A stretch of DNA of 64,000 bases from Streptomyces massasporeus (GTDB taxonomy: Bacteria; Actinomycetota; Actinomycetes; Streptomycetales; Streptomycetaceae), in NCBI RefSeq assembly GCF_014648995.1, contig NZ_BMSE01000010.1, positions 236,842 to 300,841 on the forward strand, read 5' to 3'. A program made the position numbers and the translations under genes. Positions within the stretch are counted from its first letter, which is position 1; every line of letters begins with the position of its first letter. Shown here one piece after another: positions 26,127 to 34,650 of this stretch. The notes below the pieces were generated by a model, which searched no databases, was not told where the DNA came from, and saw only the letters and a list, made by a program, of their open reading frames with translations.

Positions 26127-26813
26127 TCAGGTCTTGGTCAGTGGGTCCGCCGGTGACGGTGACGCCGGTGAGGGCTCCTGCCCGCCCTGGTCGAGCCGGA
26201 ACGGCGGGTACTGGTCCGTCAGCAGCGCGGCGTACGCCGTCACCCGGGCCGCCCAGCGGGCCAGGCCGATCAGGAAGTCGAAGAGGTGCCGCGGGTAGCG
26301 GGCGGTGAAGAGCAGGATGACGACGGCGACGAAGGAGAGAAACGGCATCAGCCCGCCGCCCCGCCAGTCGCCCTCGCCGCCCCAGCCGCCCCCGGCGAAC
26401 ATCGCGACGACGATGTACTGCGGGATCGCCAGCAGCCACCACTTCACCAGGACCAGCCCGCGGGACAGCCGCTCGGGGTAGACGACGTCGAAGTGCGCCG
26501 GGTAGTCGGGCACGTCGGCGAGGGTGAACGGCGGGTACCGGTCGGTGCCGAGGGCGGTGTGCGCGTAGTAGCTGACGCGCCAGTTCCAGCGCAGCACACC
26601 GACGTTGTAGTCGAAGAGGGGCCGCGGGTACCGGGCGGTGAACAGGATCGCGAAGAAGGCGATCACGGTCACGACGACGAACCCGATCCACAGGAACACC
26701 AGCACGATGTAGTGCGGGATGGCGAGCAGCCATTTCACCAGCCACATCCATCGGGACAGGCGGGGATCGACGGACGCCTCCAGACGCACGGGCGACGTGG
26801 CGACAGGAATCAT
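26127..26813 (-). CDS. DUF4389 tandem-repeat membrane protein
   Basis: The 228-residue membrane protein contains two copies of the DUF4389 unit. Each has a KWLLAIPHYIV or KWWLLAIPQYIV helix, a second hydrophobic helix, and then an FTARYPR(P/H)LFD motif leading into a WRVSYYAH- or AARVTAYA-type segment with D(R/Q)YPPF. This gives four membrane helices. The ATG at 26813 has AAAGGAGAG upstream. The role of the family is unknown. The C-terminal tail is Pro/Ser-rich. Confidence 0.87.
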   Translation of the reverse strand: MIPVATSPVRLEASVDPRLSRWMWLVKWLLAIPHYIVLVFLWIGFVVVTVIAFFAILFTARYPRPLFDYNVGVLRWNWRVSYYAHTALGTDRYPPFTLADVPDYPAHFDVVYPERLSRGLVLVKWWLLAIPQYIVVAMFAGGGWGGEGDWRGGGLMPFLSFVAVVILLFTARYPRHLFDFLIGLARWAARVTAYAALLTDQYPPFRLDQGGQEPSPASPSPADPLTKT

Positions 26814-26921
26814 GAGGCGGCTCTCCTTTCGCCTGCAGACTCGCAAGCGAGGAGCGGCCCCGCGACCTGGGCGGGGCCGTTCGCGCGTCGGACGCCGCCT
26901 GCGCGTCCCGCGGCTGTGCCG

Positions 26922-28037
26922 CTACGACGGGACGGCGGCTCCCGCCTCGGATTCGTCCGTCCCCGCTTCGCCCACCGGATCGACGAGCTGCTCACGCACG
27001 TAGTTCCAGACCACCGCGATCAGCGCCGCCACGGGCACGGCGAGCAGGCTGCCCACGATGCCGGCCAGGCTGCCGCCCAGGGTCACCGCGAGCAGCACCA
27101 CCGCCGCGTGCAGGCCGAGCCCGCGGCTCTGGATCATGGGCTGGAAGACGTTGCCCTCCAGCTGCTGCACCACGACGATGATGGCCAGCACGATCAGCGC
27201 GTCCGTCAGACCGTTGGACACGAGCGCGATGAGCACCGCGACGAAGCCGGCGAACAGGGCGCCGATGATCGGCACGAACGCCGAGACGAAGGTCAGCACC
27301 GCCAGCGGCAGCACCAGCGGGACACCCAGGATCCACAGGCCCAGGCCGATCAGGACGGCGTCGAGCAGACCGACGGCCGCCTGGGACCGTACGAAGGCAC
27401 CCAGGGTGGCCCAGCCGCGGTCGAACACGGTCGGGACGTCGGTGGCGAGCCGGCCGGGCAGCTGACGGGACAGCCACGGCAGGAACCGCGGGCCGTCCTT
27501 GAGGAAGAAGAACATCAGGAAGAGCGCGAGGACGGCGGTGACGACGCCGTTCACCACGGTGCTCACGCCCGTGACGACAGCCCCCACCATGCTGCCGACG
27601 CCTTCCTGGGCGCGGGAGACCGCGCTGTCGAAGGCCTTGTTGATCTGCGCGTCCCCGATGTTCAGCGGTGGCCCGGCGGCCCACTCGCGCAGCCGCTGGA
27701 TGCCCTCCACGACACCGTCCGTCAGCTCCCCGGACTGGGATGCCACCGGTACGGCGATCAGCGCCACCACGCCGACGGCGACCAGCAGGAACAGCACGGT
27801 CACGACCGACGCGGCCAGCGCGGGCGGCCACCCACGCCGGCGCAGGAACCGGGCCGCGGGCCAGGTCAGCGTGGTCAGCAGCAGCCCGACCACCAGCGGC
27901 CACACCACCGACCACATCCGGCCCAGCAACCACAACGCCACGGCGGACATGGCGAACACCAGCAGCAACTCGGCGGAAACCCGCGCGGATATCCGCAGCG
28001 CGGCACGGGACCTGTCGGAATTCAGGGGCACAGTCAC
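26922..28037 (-). CDS. AI-2E family (PerM-like) transporter
   Basis: This 371-residue polytopic membrane protein of the AI-2E/TqsA/PerM family has about eight membrane helices. It carries paired helices at 25-105, a loop rich in helical charge, LALFLMFFFLKDGPRFLPWL, and the conserved VPIIGALFAG and VQQLEGNVFQPMIQSR segments. Members move ions or small molecules; substrate here is unknown. The GTG/ATG start at 28037 is followed by a typical basic N-terminus. It is transcribed in the same direction as its neighbours but with separate upstream space. Confidence 0.92.
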   Translation of the reverse strand: MTVPLNSDRSRAALRISARVSAELLLVFAMSAVALWLLGRMWSVVWPLVVGLLLTTLTWPAARFLRRRGWPPALAASVVTVLFLLVAVGVVALIAVPVASQSGELTDGVVEGIQRLREWAAGPPLNIGDAQINKAFDSAVSRAQEGVGSMVGAVVTGVSTVVNGVVTAVLALFLMFFFLKDGPRFLPWLSRQLPGRLATDVPTVFDRGWATLGAFVRSQAAVGLLDAVLIGLGLWILGVPLVLPLAVLTFVSAFVPIIGALFAGFVAVLIALVSNGLTDALIVLAIIVVVQQLEGNVFQPMIQSRGLGLHAAVVLLAVTLGGSLAGIVGSLLAVPVAALIAVVWNYVREQLVDPVGEAGTDESEAGAAVPS

Positions 28038-28097
28038 GCAGGCACCCTACGGGCTGACCGGGCGCCCGCAGCAGCCCCGTACCTCGGACACGGACCG

Positions 28098-28424
28098 TCA
28101 GCGCACGGTGTACATGCTGAAGATGTGCAGGGCCGCTTCGATCTGTGCCCGCGTGCGGTCGTCGGGGTTCCCCGTGATCCGCACGAAGACCACGGACGAG
28201 CCGGGGTCGTCCGCGACCAGCAGTGTCAGCGGCACCCGGCCCGAGAGCGGGTAGTCGTACCAGCCGTCGGGCTTCCCGACGTCGGTGTCGGGCAGGGCGT
28301 TGCCTACGGCCTGCCAGTCCGCATCGTCGAACTCGTAGCCCGAGAATTCCGCGACGGTCTCGCAGAACGGCCGCAGACCCTCCTCGAAGATCCAGCCCCC
28401 GCCGAAGCTCGCAGGGTCAGCCAC
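28098..28424 (-). CDS. Conserved hypothetical protein downstream of msrA
   Basis: A 108-residue soluble protein starts GTG at 28424 (VADPASFGGGWIFEEGL), eight bases inside the end of msrA, so it may be translationally coupled to it. CGAGGG lies upstream within msrA. It contains ADWQAVGNALPDTDVGKPDGWYDYPL and a beta-rich second half. No motif is recognised. The overlap and strand suggest co-expression with the methionine sulfoxide reductase, but a shared role is only inference. Confidence 0.75.
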   Translation of the reverse strand: MADPASFGGGWIFEEGLRPFCETVAEFSGYEFDDADWQAVGNALPDTDVGKPDGWYDYPLSGRVPLTLLVADDPGSSVVFVRITGNPDDRTRAQIEAALHIFSMYTVR

Positions 28425-29085
28425 CGGCCCTCGCCACACCGATCGGGCAGGACACGCCCGTCCCGCCGATGCCGCAGTAGCCCGCGGGGTTCTTGTCCAG
28501 GTACTGCTGGTGGTAGCCCTCCGCCGGGTAGAAGGGGCGGCCCTGCGTCGTGACGATCTCCGTGGTGACGGTGCCGTAGCCGGAGGACGTCAGGACCTTC
28601 TGGTACGCCTCGCGGGAGGCCTTGGCGGTGGCCTCCTGGGCGGGGGTGTGGGTGTAGATCGCCGAACGGTACTGCGTGCCCACGTCGTTGCCCTGGCGGA
28701 AGCCCTGCGTCGGGTCGTGCGACTCCCAGAACGTCTTCAGAAGGCGCTCGTACGAGATCTGCTCCGGGTCGAAGACCACCCGTACGACCTCGGTGTGGCC
28801 GGTCAGGCCCGAGCAGACCTCCTCGTACGTGGGGTTCTCCGTGTGGCCGCCCTGGTAGCCGACGAGGGTCGTCCACACACCGGCCGGGAGCTGCCAGAAC
28901 GTGCGCTCGGCGCCCCAGAAGCAGCCCAGGCCGAAGTCGGCGGTCTCCAGACCCTCGGGGTACGGGCCGAGCAGCGGGTTGCCGAGGACGGTGTGGCGGT
29001 CGGGGACCGTGAACACCGGCTCCGGGCGCCCGGGCAGCGCCTGCTCGGCGGTCGGCAGCTGGGGCGTGCGGTTGTGCAGGAACAT
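28417..29085 (-). CDS. msrA: Peptide-methionine (S)-S-oxide reductase
   Basis: The 222-residue enzyme reduces the S-epimer of methionine sulfoxide in oxidised proteins. It has the catalytic motif GLGCFWGAE with nucleophile Cys55, the YQGGHTENPTYEEVCSG region and a C-terminal segment with two further cysteines (AGYCGIGGTGVSCPIG) that can act as resolving residues. GGAG lies before the ATG. A sigma-R-type promoter stands upstream, fitting a thiol-oxidative-stress role. The length is normal for the longer MsrA type. Confidence 0.96.
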   Translation of the reverse strand: MFLHNRTPQLPTAEQALPGRPEPVFTVPDRHTVLGNPLLGPYPEGLETADFGLGCFWGAERTFWQLPAGVWTTLVGYQGGHTENPTYEEVCSGLTGHTEVVRVVFDPEQISYERLLKTFWESHDPTQGFRQGNDVGTQYRSAIYTHTPAQEATAKASREAYQKVLTSSGYGTVTTEIVTTQGRPFYPAEGYHQQYLDKNPAGYCGIGGTGVSCPIGVARAGG

Positions 29086-29114
29086 GCGGTCTCCAATCGG
29101 GGCGACGCCCCCCT

Positions 29115-29141
29115 CAACGCGCCGCTACCGCCCGGAATTCC
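29115..29141 (-). promoter_or_regulatory. Sigma-R-type promoter of msrA
   Basis: On the minus strand, GGAAT (complement 29137-29141) is separated by exactly 18 bases from GTTG (complement 29115-29118). This matches the Streptomyces sigma-R consensus GGAAT-N18-GTT. The expected transcript start is 20-25 bases upstream of the msrA ATG. From memory, msrA belongs to the S. coelicolor sigma-R regulon. Confidence 0.8.
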
Positions 29142-29187
29142 GGCCGGACCCGGGCCGGCTGAGGCGGGGTCCGGGCCAGGGCGGGGC

Positions 29188-30309
29188 TCAGTGCGGCAGG
29201 CTCGCCGGGCTGCCGCCGTTCGCCTCGTAGCCCGCCACCGCCAGCGCCCGGTACACCGCGAACTCGGCCGCCGGATCGGCCGACAGGGTCCAGGGCAGGG
29301 CGCCCACGTGGCCGTCGATGTGTATCAGCTGGTTCATGGCCTCCGACCAGCGCTCGCCCCGGACCAGGAAGAAGACCAGCATGTGCCGCACATGCGCCAG
29401 CATCGGGTCGTCGGCGCGGGCCGAGTGCACCGCGTGCAGGGCGCCGTGCACCGCCTTCGTGACGACCTCGCTCTGCCAGAAGTTCGCCACGAGGGTCACC
29501 TCGGGGAGGTGCTCGAACACCGCGAAGAGGGGCATCGCCGAGAGGAGGGAGCCCCGGGGCGCCCGGGCCGCGGCAGCCTCGCCGAACGCGTACGCCTCCG
29601 CACGGGAGCCGTGCCACTTCTCGCACCAGTAGTGCAGCGCGGACAGGTGCGCCCCCATGTGGGCCGGGGCGCGGTCCAGGATCTTCAGCCAGACCTGCTC
29701 GAAGTCCTTCTGGGAGTAGCCGAGCCCGCGGGCCACCGACAGCTCGACGATGTACGGGATCGGGTCACCGGGGGCGAGCAGCGCCGCCTCGCCGCACGCC
29801 GTCCTCGCCTCCTCCATGATGATCCGGAACTCGTCCGTCCCCGGCGTCGCCGTCCGCCACGCCTGCTGCACCAGGAACTCGGCGTGCACCGCCGCACCGC
29901 CCGCGTCCTTGGGTGCCTCGGCCCGCCACACGCGCAGCCACTGACCGCCCGGCGCCTCGCTCACCCCGCCGGGCCGTCGCGACAGCTCCAGCGAGGCCGC
30001 GCCCGCGAAGGCCTGCACGCGCTGCCAGCGCCGCTCGCCCTCGGTCTCCGTGCCCGCCAGGAGCTGCTGCGCGGCGCGGTGGTCCTGCGTGCGCTGCACC
30101 ACGTCCAGGACGTCCAGGAGGTCCTGGTCGGGGCCGGGCATGCGGATGTCGAGCTCCTCCTCGCGGACGAAGCCGTAGTTCGCCGGGTCCGCCGCGTCCG
30201 GGTGGTCGGGGGAGACCAGCCCTATCGCACCACCGCGCCTGCGCCGCAGGAAGGGGAGCAGCACGAAGCCCAGCATGACCAGCGCGATCAGGACCCACAG
30301 AATCTCCAT
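29188..30309 (-). CDS. Membrane-anchored TPR-like protein, unknown
   Basis: This 373-residue protein has an N-terminal membrane helix (ILWVLIALVMLGFVLLPFL) followed by basic residues and a long helical cytoplasmic region that resembles tetratricopeptide or solenoid repeats (ASLELSRRP, EVWLKILDRAP-like helices). No enzyme motif is visible. The ATG at 30309 gives a clean membrane-anchor start. It is divergent from metB, with 150 bases between. Function is unknown; the same neighbour pair occurs in S. coelicolor (from memory). Confidence 0.82.
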   Translation of the reverse strand: MEILWVLIALVMLGFVLLPFLRRRRGGAIGLVSPDHPDAADPANYGFVREEELDIRMPGPDQDLLDVLDVVQRTQDHRAAQQLLAGTETEGERRWQRVQAFAGAASLELSRRPGGVSEAPGGQWLRVWRAEAPKDAGGAAVHAEFLVQQAWRTATPGTDEFRIIMEEARTACGEAALLAPGDPIPYIVELSVARGLGYSQKDFEQVWLKILDRAPAHMGAHLSALHYWCEKWHGSRAEAYAFGEAAAARAPRGSLLSAMPLFAVFEHLPEVTLVANFWQSEVVTKAVHGALHAVHSARADDPMLAHVRHMLVFFLVRGERWSEAMNQLIHIDGHVGALPWTLSADPAAEFAVYRALAVAGYEANGGSPASLPH

Positions 30310-30356
30310 GCAACAAGCGAACCAGACCGCGCCGACAATTGGCCAACCTGCTCCGG

Positions 30357-30404
30357 GAACCTGTGGAAAACGTGGGCCCCAGCCCTCCCGCGACCTGTGG
30401 AAAA
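30357..30404. repeat. Two direct copies of ACCTGTGGAAAAC
   Basis: ACCTGTGGAAAAC occurs twice, 34 bases apart, with the TGTGGAAAA core at 30362-30370 and 30396-30404, in the divergent promoter region before metB. The complement TTTTCCACA is one base off a DnaA-type box. It may be a regulatory site or a chance duplication. Confidence 0.4.
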
Positions 30405-30461
30405 CCCCGGCTCGCCCCGTACCCCGGCACGCGTCGCGTCGGCGCACTACCCTCGGTGCTC

Positions 30462-31616
30462 ATGAGCGACAGGCACATCAGTCAGCACTTCGAGACGCTC
30501 GCGATCCACGCGGGCAACACCGCCGACCCCCTGACGGGCGCGGTCGTCCCGCCGATCTACCAGGTCTCGACCTACAAGCAGGACGGGGTCGGCGGACTGC
30601 GCGGCGGCTACGAGTACAGCCGCAGCGCCAATCCCACCAGGACCGCGCTGGAGGAGAACCTCGCAGCCCTGGAGGGCGGCCGCCGCGGGCTCGCGTTCGC
30701 GTCCGGGCTGGCGGCCGAGGACTGCCTGCTGCGTACGCTGCTCACCCCCGGGGACCACGTGGTCATCCCGAACGACGCGTACGGCGGCACGTTCCGTCTG
30801 TTCGCCAAGGTCGTCGCCCGCTGGGGCGTGGAGTGGTCGGTCGCCGACACGAGCGACCCGGCCGCCGTGCGGGCCGCCCTCACCCCGAAGACCAAGGTCG
30901 TGTGGGTGGAGACCCCCTCCAACCCGCTGCTCGGCATCACCGACATCGCCGCGGTCGCCCAGGTCGCCCGGGACGCGGGCGCCCGCCTCGTCGTGGACAA
31001 CACCTTCGCCACGCCCTACCTCCAGCAGCCGCTGTCGCTGGGCGCGGACGTCGTCGTGCACTCGCTGACCAAGTACATGGGCGGTCACTCCGACGTCGTC
31101 GGCGGCGCCCTGGTCACCGCTGACGCCGGCCTCGGCGAGGAACTGGCCTTCCACCAGAACGCGATGGGCGCGGTCGCCGGGCCCTTCGACTCCTGGCTGG
31201 TGCTGCGCGGCACCAAGACCCTCTCCGTGCGCATGGACCGGCACAGCGAGAACGCCGTCAAGGTCGCCGACATGCTCACGCGGCACGCGCGCGTGAGCAG
31301 CGTGCTGTACCCGGGCCTGCCGGAGCACCCCGGTCACGAGGTCGCCGCCAAGCAGATGAAGTCGTTCGGCGGCATGGTCTCCTTCCGCGTCGCCGGCGGC
31401 GAGGAGGCGGCCGTCGAGGTGTGCAACCGGGCGAAGATCTTCACGCTGGGCGAGTCCCTGGGCGGCGTCGAGTCGCTGATCGAGCACCCCGGCCGCATGA
31501 CGCACGCCTCCGTGGCCGGTTCGGCCCTGGAGGTCCCGGCCGACCTGGTGCGGCTGTCCGTCGGCATCGAGAACGCCGAGGACCTGCTGGAGGACCTGCA
31601 GCAGGCGCTCGGCTAG
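30462..31616 (+). CDS. metB: Cystathionine gamma-synthase/lyase (PLP enzyme)
   Basis: The 384-residue enzyme is in the Cys/Met-metabolism PLP family. It makes cystathionine from an activated homoserine and cysteine, or cleaves it; the two activities cannot be told apart here. Marks are YEYSRSANPTRTALE, VVDNTFATPYLQ and HSLTKYMGGHSDV with the PLP lysine Lys204, and the C-terminal SLGGVESLIEHP and RLSVGIE segments. The ATG at 30462 (MSDRHISQHFETLAIHAG) is typical. Gene order with the TPR-like neighbour is conserved. Confidence 0.94.
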   Translation: MSDRHISQHFETLAIHAGNTADPLTGAVVPPIYQVSTYKQDGVGGLRGGYEYSRSANPTRTALEENLAALEGGRRGLAFASGLAAEDCLLRTLLTPGDHVVIPNDAYGGTFRLFAKVVARWGVEWSVADTSDPAAVRAALTPKTKVVWVETPSNPLLGITDIAAVAQVARDAGARLVVDNTFATPYLQQPLSLGADVVVHSLTKYMGGHSDVVGGALVTADAGLGEELAFHQNAMGAVAGPFDSWLVLRGTKTLSVRMDRHSENAVKVADMLTRHARVSSVLYPGLPEHPGHEVAAKQMKSFGGMVSFRVAGGEEAAVEVCNRAKIFTLGESLGGVESLIEHPGRMTHASVAGSALEVPADLVRLSVGIENAEDLLEDLQQALG

Positions 31617-31635
31617 ACCGGTTCCCCTCGCGGGG

Positions 31636-31884
31636 TCACCAGCCGGTGAGGGGTGGAGTCGTGTCGGACGGCGGCTCCACCCACGGGCGGGCGGTCAGCG
31701 CCCACACGGTGAACGCCACGGCCGCCGCGAGCAGCAGCAGCCACATCAGGCGGCGGGCGAGCGTCCTGCGCCGCAGCATGCGCCCGCCGCGGCGCACCGC
31801 CTCGGTGTGGATCTCGGGCGGCACGGGCCGCGGCGCCTGCTCCAGGAGCCGCCGTACGGCCGCCTCGCGGTCGTTCCCGCTCAT
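31636..31884 (-). CDS. Small single-pass membrane protein after the sigma-like gene
   Basis: This 82-residue protein has a basic helical N-terminal part and one membrane helix (LMWLLLLAAAVAFTVWALTA). GGGGAG lies before the ATG at 31884. It follows the sigma-factor-like gene on the same strand, with a duplicated 30-bp stretch between them. The arrangement resembles a sigma/anti-sigma pair, but no zinc or anti-sigma motif is visible, so this is only a possibility. Confidence 0.72.
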   Translation of the reverse strand: MSGNDREAAVRRLLEQAPRPVPPEIHTEAVRRGGRMLRRRTLARRLMWLLLLAAAVAFTVWALTARPWVEPPSDTTPPLTGW

Positions 31885-31908
31885 GCCGCTCCCCGATCGC
31901 CGGACGGG

Positions 31909-31971
31909 CTCATGACCGCACCGCCTTCGTGGCCGTCAGACCTCATGACCGCACCGCCTTAGCGGCCGTCA
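31909..31971. repeat. 30-bp tandem duplication (33-bp period) over the stop of the sigma-like gene
   Basis: The segment 31942-31971 recurs at 31909-31938 with two differences. The unit includes the gene's last codons and its stop (CGGTCATGAG on the coding strand). The 33-bp period equals 11 codons, so the duplication keeps frame and leaves a decayed second C-terminus and stop behind the first. Confidence 0.8.
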
Positions 31972-32446
31972 CCGCGGGCGCCGGGCCCCGCGGCCGGTGC
32001 AGCAGGATCGACGTCGCCCGGTGGCCGATCGCCCGTACGCGCTCGGGGGACAGGCCCAGCAGGGCCGCCGTCTGTTCCTCGGCGACGCCTTCGTAGAGCC
32101 TGAGGACCAGGATCAGCCGTTCCTGGGGGGTGAGCGGGGCCAGCGGGCTCGCGGGATGCGGCCGGGAGCGGCCGAGCGCGCCGTAGTGGTGCCACGTGCC
32201 GCGGGCGAAGCGGGTGGCCAGGTACTGGCGGGTGCGGTCGTACGGGTCCTCGCCGTGCAGCCGGTCCCAGCTCGCGTAGGTGTGCGCCAGCGACAGCGTC
32301 AGCAGGCGCCGCGCGCGGGGGTTGTCGTCGGGGGCCTCGGCGGTGAGCAGTGTGGCGGCGTGCAGCAGCCGCCCGGCCGCGCCCGCGACGAACGCCTCGA
32401 ACTCCCGGGCGCGACGGGTTGCCCGGGACGCATGCCGCTCCAGCAC
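31943..32446 (-). CDS. Sigma-70 region-4-type protein (sigma-factor-like)
   Basis: A 167-residue ECF-sigma-like protein. Residues 30-80 could be a shortened region 2, and 105-155 form a region-4 helix-turn-helix (LTPQERLILVLRLYEGVAEEQTAALLGLSPERVRAIGHRA). The promoter-melting motifs of region 2 are weak or missing, so it may be a regulator that contacts DNA or RNA polymerase rather than a full sigma factor. Its C-terminus and stop lie inside a tandem duplication. It precedes a small membrane protein gene on the same strand. Confidence 0.8.
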   Translation of the reverse strand: MLERHASRATRRAREFEAFVAGAAGRLLHAATLLTAEAPDDNPRARRLLTLSLAHTYASWDRLHGEDPYDRTRQYLATRFARGTWHHYGALGRSRPHPASPLAPLTPQERLILVLRLYEGVAEEQTAALLGLSPERVRAIGHRATSILLHRPRGPAPAVTAAKAVRS

Positions 32447-32623
32447 CGCGCCTCCCGCCTGACGGCGACCCTGAGGATGCGGGCACCCGGCCGCGCGCGA
32501 CGGGGGCCCGGTCTCATATCAGGCCAGGTACGGCCCCGAGGTCAAGAGCCGCGCACGGCTCGGGCGGCGCCACGCACGCGTGGAGCCCCGGGCCGTGGCA
32601 CCGGATTCCCTGCGGTACGGCGT

Positions 32624-33148
32624 TCAGGACTCCGGCTGTGCCTCCGGCCCGGGTACCCCCTGCGCCGCCATCCGGGTGGACAGCGCGGTGTTGAAGCGCG
32701 TGAGGAGGTCGCAGAACGCCTCGCGCTCGTCGGGCTCCCAGTCGTGGGTCAGCTCGGCCATCAACTGGCGCCGGGAGGAGCGCACTTCCTCCAGCCGGGC
32801 CTGCCCGCGCGGGGACAGCTGGAGCACCACCGCGCGCCCGTCCTCGGGGTGGGAGGTGCGCTTGACCAGGCCGGTGTCGACGAGGGGAGCCACCTGCCGG
32901 GTGACCGTCGACGAGTCGATCCCCATGCTCGCGGCGAGCGCCTTGACGCCCATCGGGCCTTCTTTGTCGAGGCGGTTGAGCAGCAGGTACGCGGCGCGGT
33001 CCATGGAGTTGCGCACCTGCCCGACTCCGCCGAGCCGGGTCTGTTCGGCACGGCGGGCGAACAGCGCCACCTCGTGCTGCAGCGTGTCGAGGAGACCGGT
33101 GTCACCGACGGTCGTCATGTCCATCGACATTTCAGGTGTTGTGGGCAT
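32624..33148 (-). CDS. MarR-family transcriptional regulator
   Basis: The 174-residue regulator has a MarR winged helix (GVKALAASMGIDSSTVTRQVAPLVDTGLV, HPEDGRAVVLQLSPRG). It starts at ATG 33148 or a later Met in MSMDM; no good ribosome site decides. It is divergent from the threonine ammonia-lyase gene with about 145 bases between. It may autoregulate; the ligand is unknown. The longer upstream frame lacks family similarity. Confidence 0.9.
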   Translation of the reverse strand: MPTTPEMSMDMTTVGDTGLLDTLQHEVALFARRAEQTRLGGVGQVRNSMDRAAYLLLNRLDKEGPMGVKALAASMGIDSSTVTRQVAPLVDTGLVKRTSHPEDGRAVVLQLSPRGQARLEEVRSSRRQLMAELTHDWEPDEREAFCDLLTRFNTALSTRMAAQGVPGPEAQPES

Positions 33149-33293
33149 GGCCGGGGGCTCACTTCGTGGAGGGCTGGCAGATTGGGGGACAGGGTACGCG
33201 GCCGGAAGGCGGGCCGTACCGGCGCTGCGCAAAGCGGGTCTCGGAGGTTGGTCACAACGGTCGTTCCCGCCTGTGAACTGCGATGCTGGAGTC

Positions 33294-34523
33294 ATGAGCT
33301 ACAGCACGGCTGACTCCTTTCGGCCCGTCACCCTCGACGACGTGCGCGGCGCGCAGAAGATGCTCTCGGGTGTGGCGCGGGTGACCGCGATGGAGGGCAG
33401 CAGGCACCTGTCCCAGACGGTCGGTGCGCCGGTGCATCTCAAGTGCGAGAACCTCCAGCGGACGGGCTCGTTCAAGTTGCGCGGCGCATACGTCCGGATC
33501 GCCGGTCTGCTGCCGGAGGAGCGCGCCGCGGGGGTGGTCGCCGCCAGCGCCGGCAACCACGCGCAGGGCGTCGCCCTCGCGTCCGCACTGCTCGGCGTGC
33601 GTTCCACGGTGTTCATGCCGAAGGGCGCCCCGCTGCCCAAGGTCAGTGCCACCCGGGACTACGGGGCCGAGGTGCGGCTGCACGGCCAGGTGGTCGACGA
33701 GACGCTGGCCGCCGCGCAGGAGTACGCGGCCGAGACGGGCGCGGTGTTCATCCACCCCTTCGACCACCCCGACATCATCGCGGGCCAGGGGACGGTGGGC
33801 CTGGAGATCCTGGAGCAGTGCCCGGAGGTGCGCACGATCCTCGTCGGCATCGGCGGGGGCGGGCTGGCCGCCGGGATCGCGGTGGCGGTGAAGGCGCTGC
33901 GACCGCAGGTGCGGGTGGTGGGCGTACAGGCGGCGGGCGCGGCGGCCTACCCGCCCTCGCTGGCGGCGGGCCGCCCGGTGTCGGTCGAGAACCCGGCGAC
34001 GATGGCCGACGGCATCAAGGTCGGGCGGCCCGGTGACGTGCCGTTCGGGATCATCGGCGAGCTGGTCGACGAGGTGCGCACGGTCAGCGAGGACGAGCTG
34101 TCCGCCGCGCTGCTGCTGTGCCTGGAGCGGGCCAAGCTGGTCGTCGAGCCGGCCGGGGCGAGCCCGGTCGCGGCGCTGCTGAGTGCGCCCGGCGCCTTCG
34201 AGGGGCCGGTCGTGGCGGTGCTGTCCGGCGGCAACGTCGACCCGGTGCTGATGGAGCGGGTGCTGCGGCACGGCATGGCCGCGCAGGGCCGCTACCTGGC
34301 GGTCCGGCTGCGGCTGACGGACCGGCCCGGTGCTCTTGCCACTCTTCTGGGCGTGTTGTCAGTGGTCGACGCTAACGTCCTCGATGTGAGCCACGTCCGA
34401 ACCGACCCGCGGCTCGGGCTCACGGAGGCGGAGGTCGAACTGCACCTGGAGACGAAGGGCCCGGCGCACTGCGCCGAGGTGGGTCAGGCGCTGCGCGAGG
34501 CGGGCTACACGGTCATCGGCTGA
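33294..34523 (+). CDS. ilvA: Threonine ammonia-lyase with ACT domain
   Basis: The 409-residue PLP enzyme converts threonine to 2-oxobutyrate, feeding isoleucine synthesis and propionyl-CoA supply. The PLP lysine is Lys61 in TGSFKLRGA, with AGNHAQG, VGIGGGGLAAG and SGGNVDP as cofactor-binding loops. A single C-terminal ACT domain (about 335-405, LTDRPGALATLL) indicates allosteric control by amino acids, though feedback is not certain. It is the catabolic/short form, lacking the long second regulatory domain. 23-bp tandem repeats follow its stop. Confidence 0.93.
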   Translation: MSYSTADSFRPVTLDDVRGAQKMLSGVARVTAMEGSRHLSQTVGAPVHLKCENLQRTGSFKLRGAYVRIAGLLPEERAAGVVAASAGNHAQGVALASALLGVRSTVFMPKGAPLPKVSATRDYGAEVRLHGQVVDETLAAAQEYAAETGAVFIHPFDHPDIIAGQGTVGLEILEQCPEVRTILVGIGGGGLAAGIAVAVKALRPQVRVVGVQAAGAAAYPPSLAAGRPVSVENPATMADGIKVGRPGDVPFGIIGELVDEVRTVSEDELSAALLLCLERAKLVVEPAGASPVAALLSAPGAFEGPVVAVLSGGNVDPVLMERVLRHGMAAQGRYLAVRLRLTDRPGALATLLGVLSVVDANVLDVSHVRTDPRLGLTEAEVELHLETKGPAHCAEVGQALREAGYTVIG

Positions 34524-34539
34524 GCGGGCTCCCGCCCCC

Positions 34540-34608
34540 TCAGGAGCCTGTCCCCGACCCGGTCAGGAGCTTGTCCCCGACCCGGTCAGGAGCCTGTCCC
34601 CGACCCGG
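34540..34608. repeat. Three 23-bp tandem repeats after the threonine ammonia-lyase gene
   Basis: Units at 34540-34562, 34563-34585 and 34586-34608 read TCAGGAGC(C/T)TGTCCCCGACC plus CGG. Units 1 and 3 are identical and unit 2 differs at one base. Partial unit TCAAGATCC follows. It is a minisatellite-type array likely variable between strains. Confidence 0.9.
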
Positions 34609-34650
34609 TCAAGATCCTTTCGTCTCACGGAGCGCAACGCGCAAAACTCA

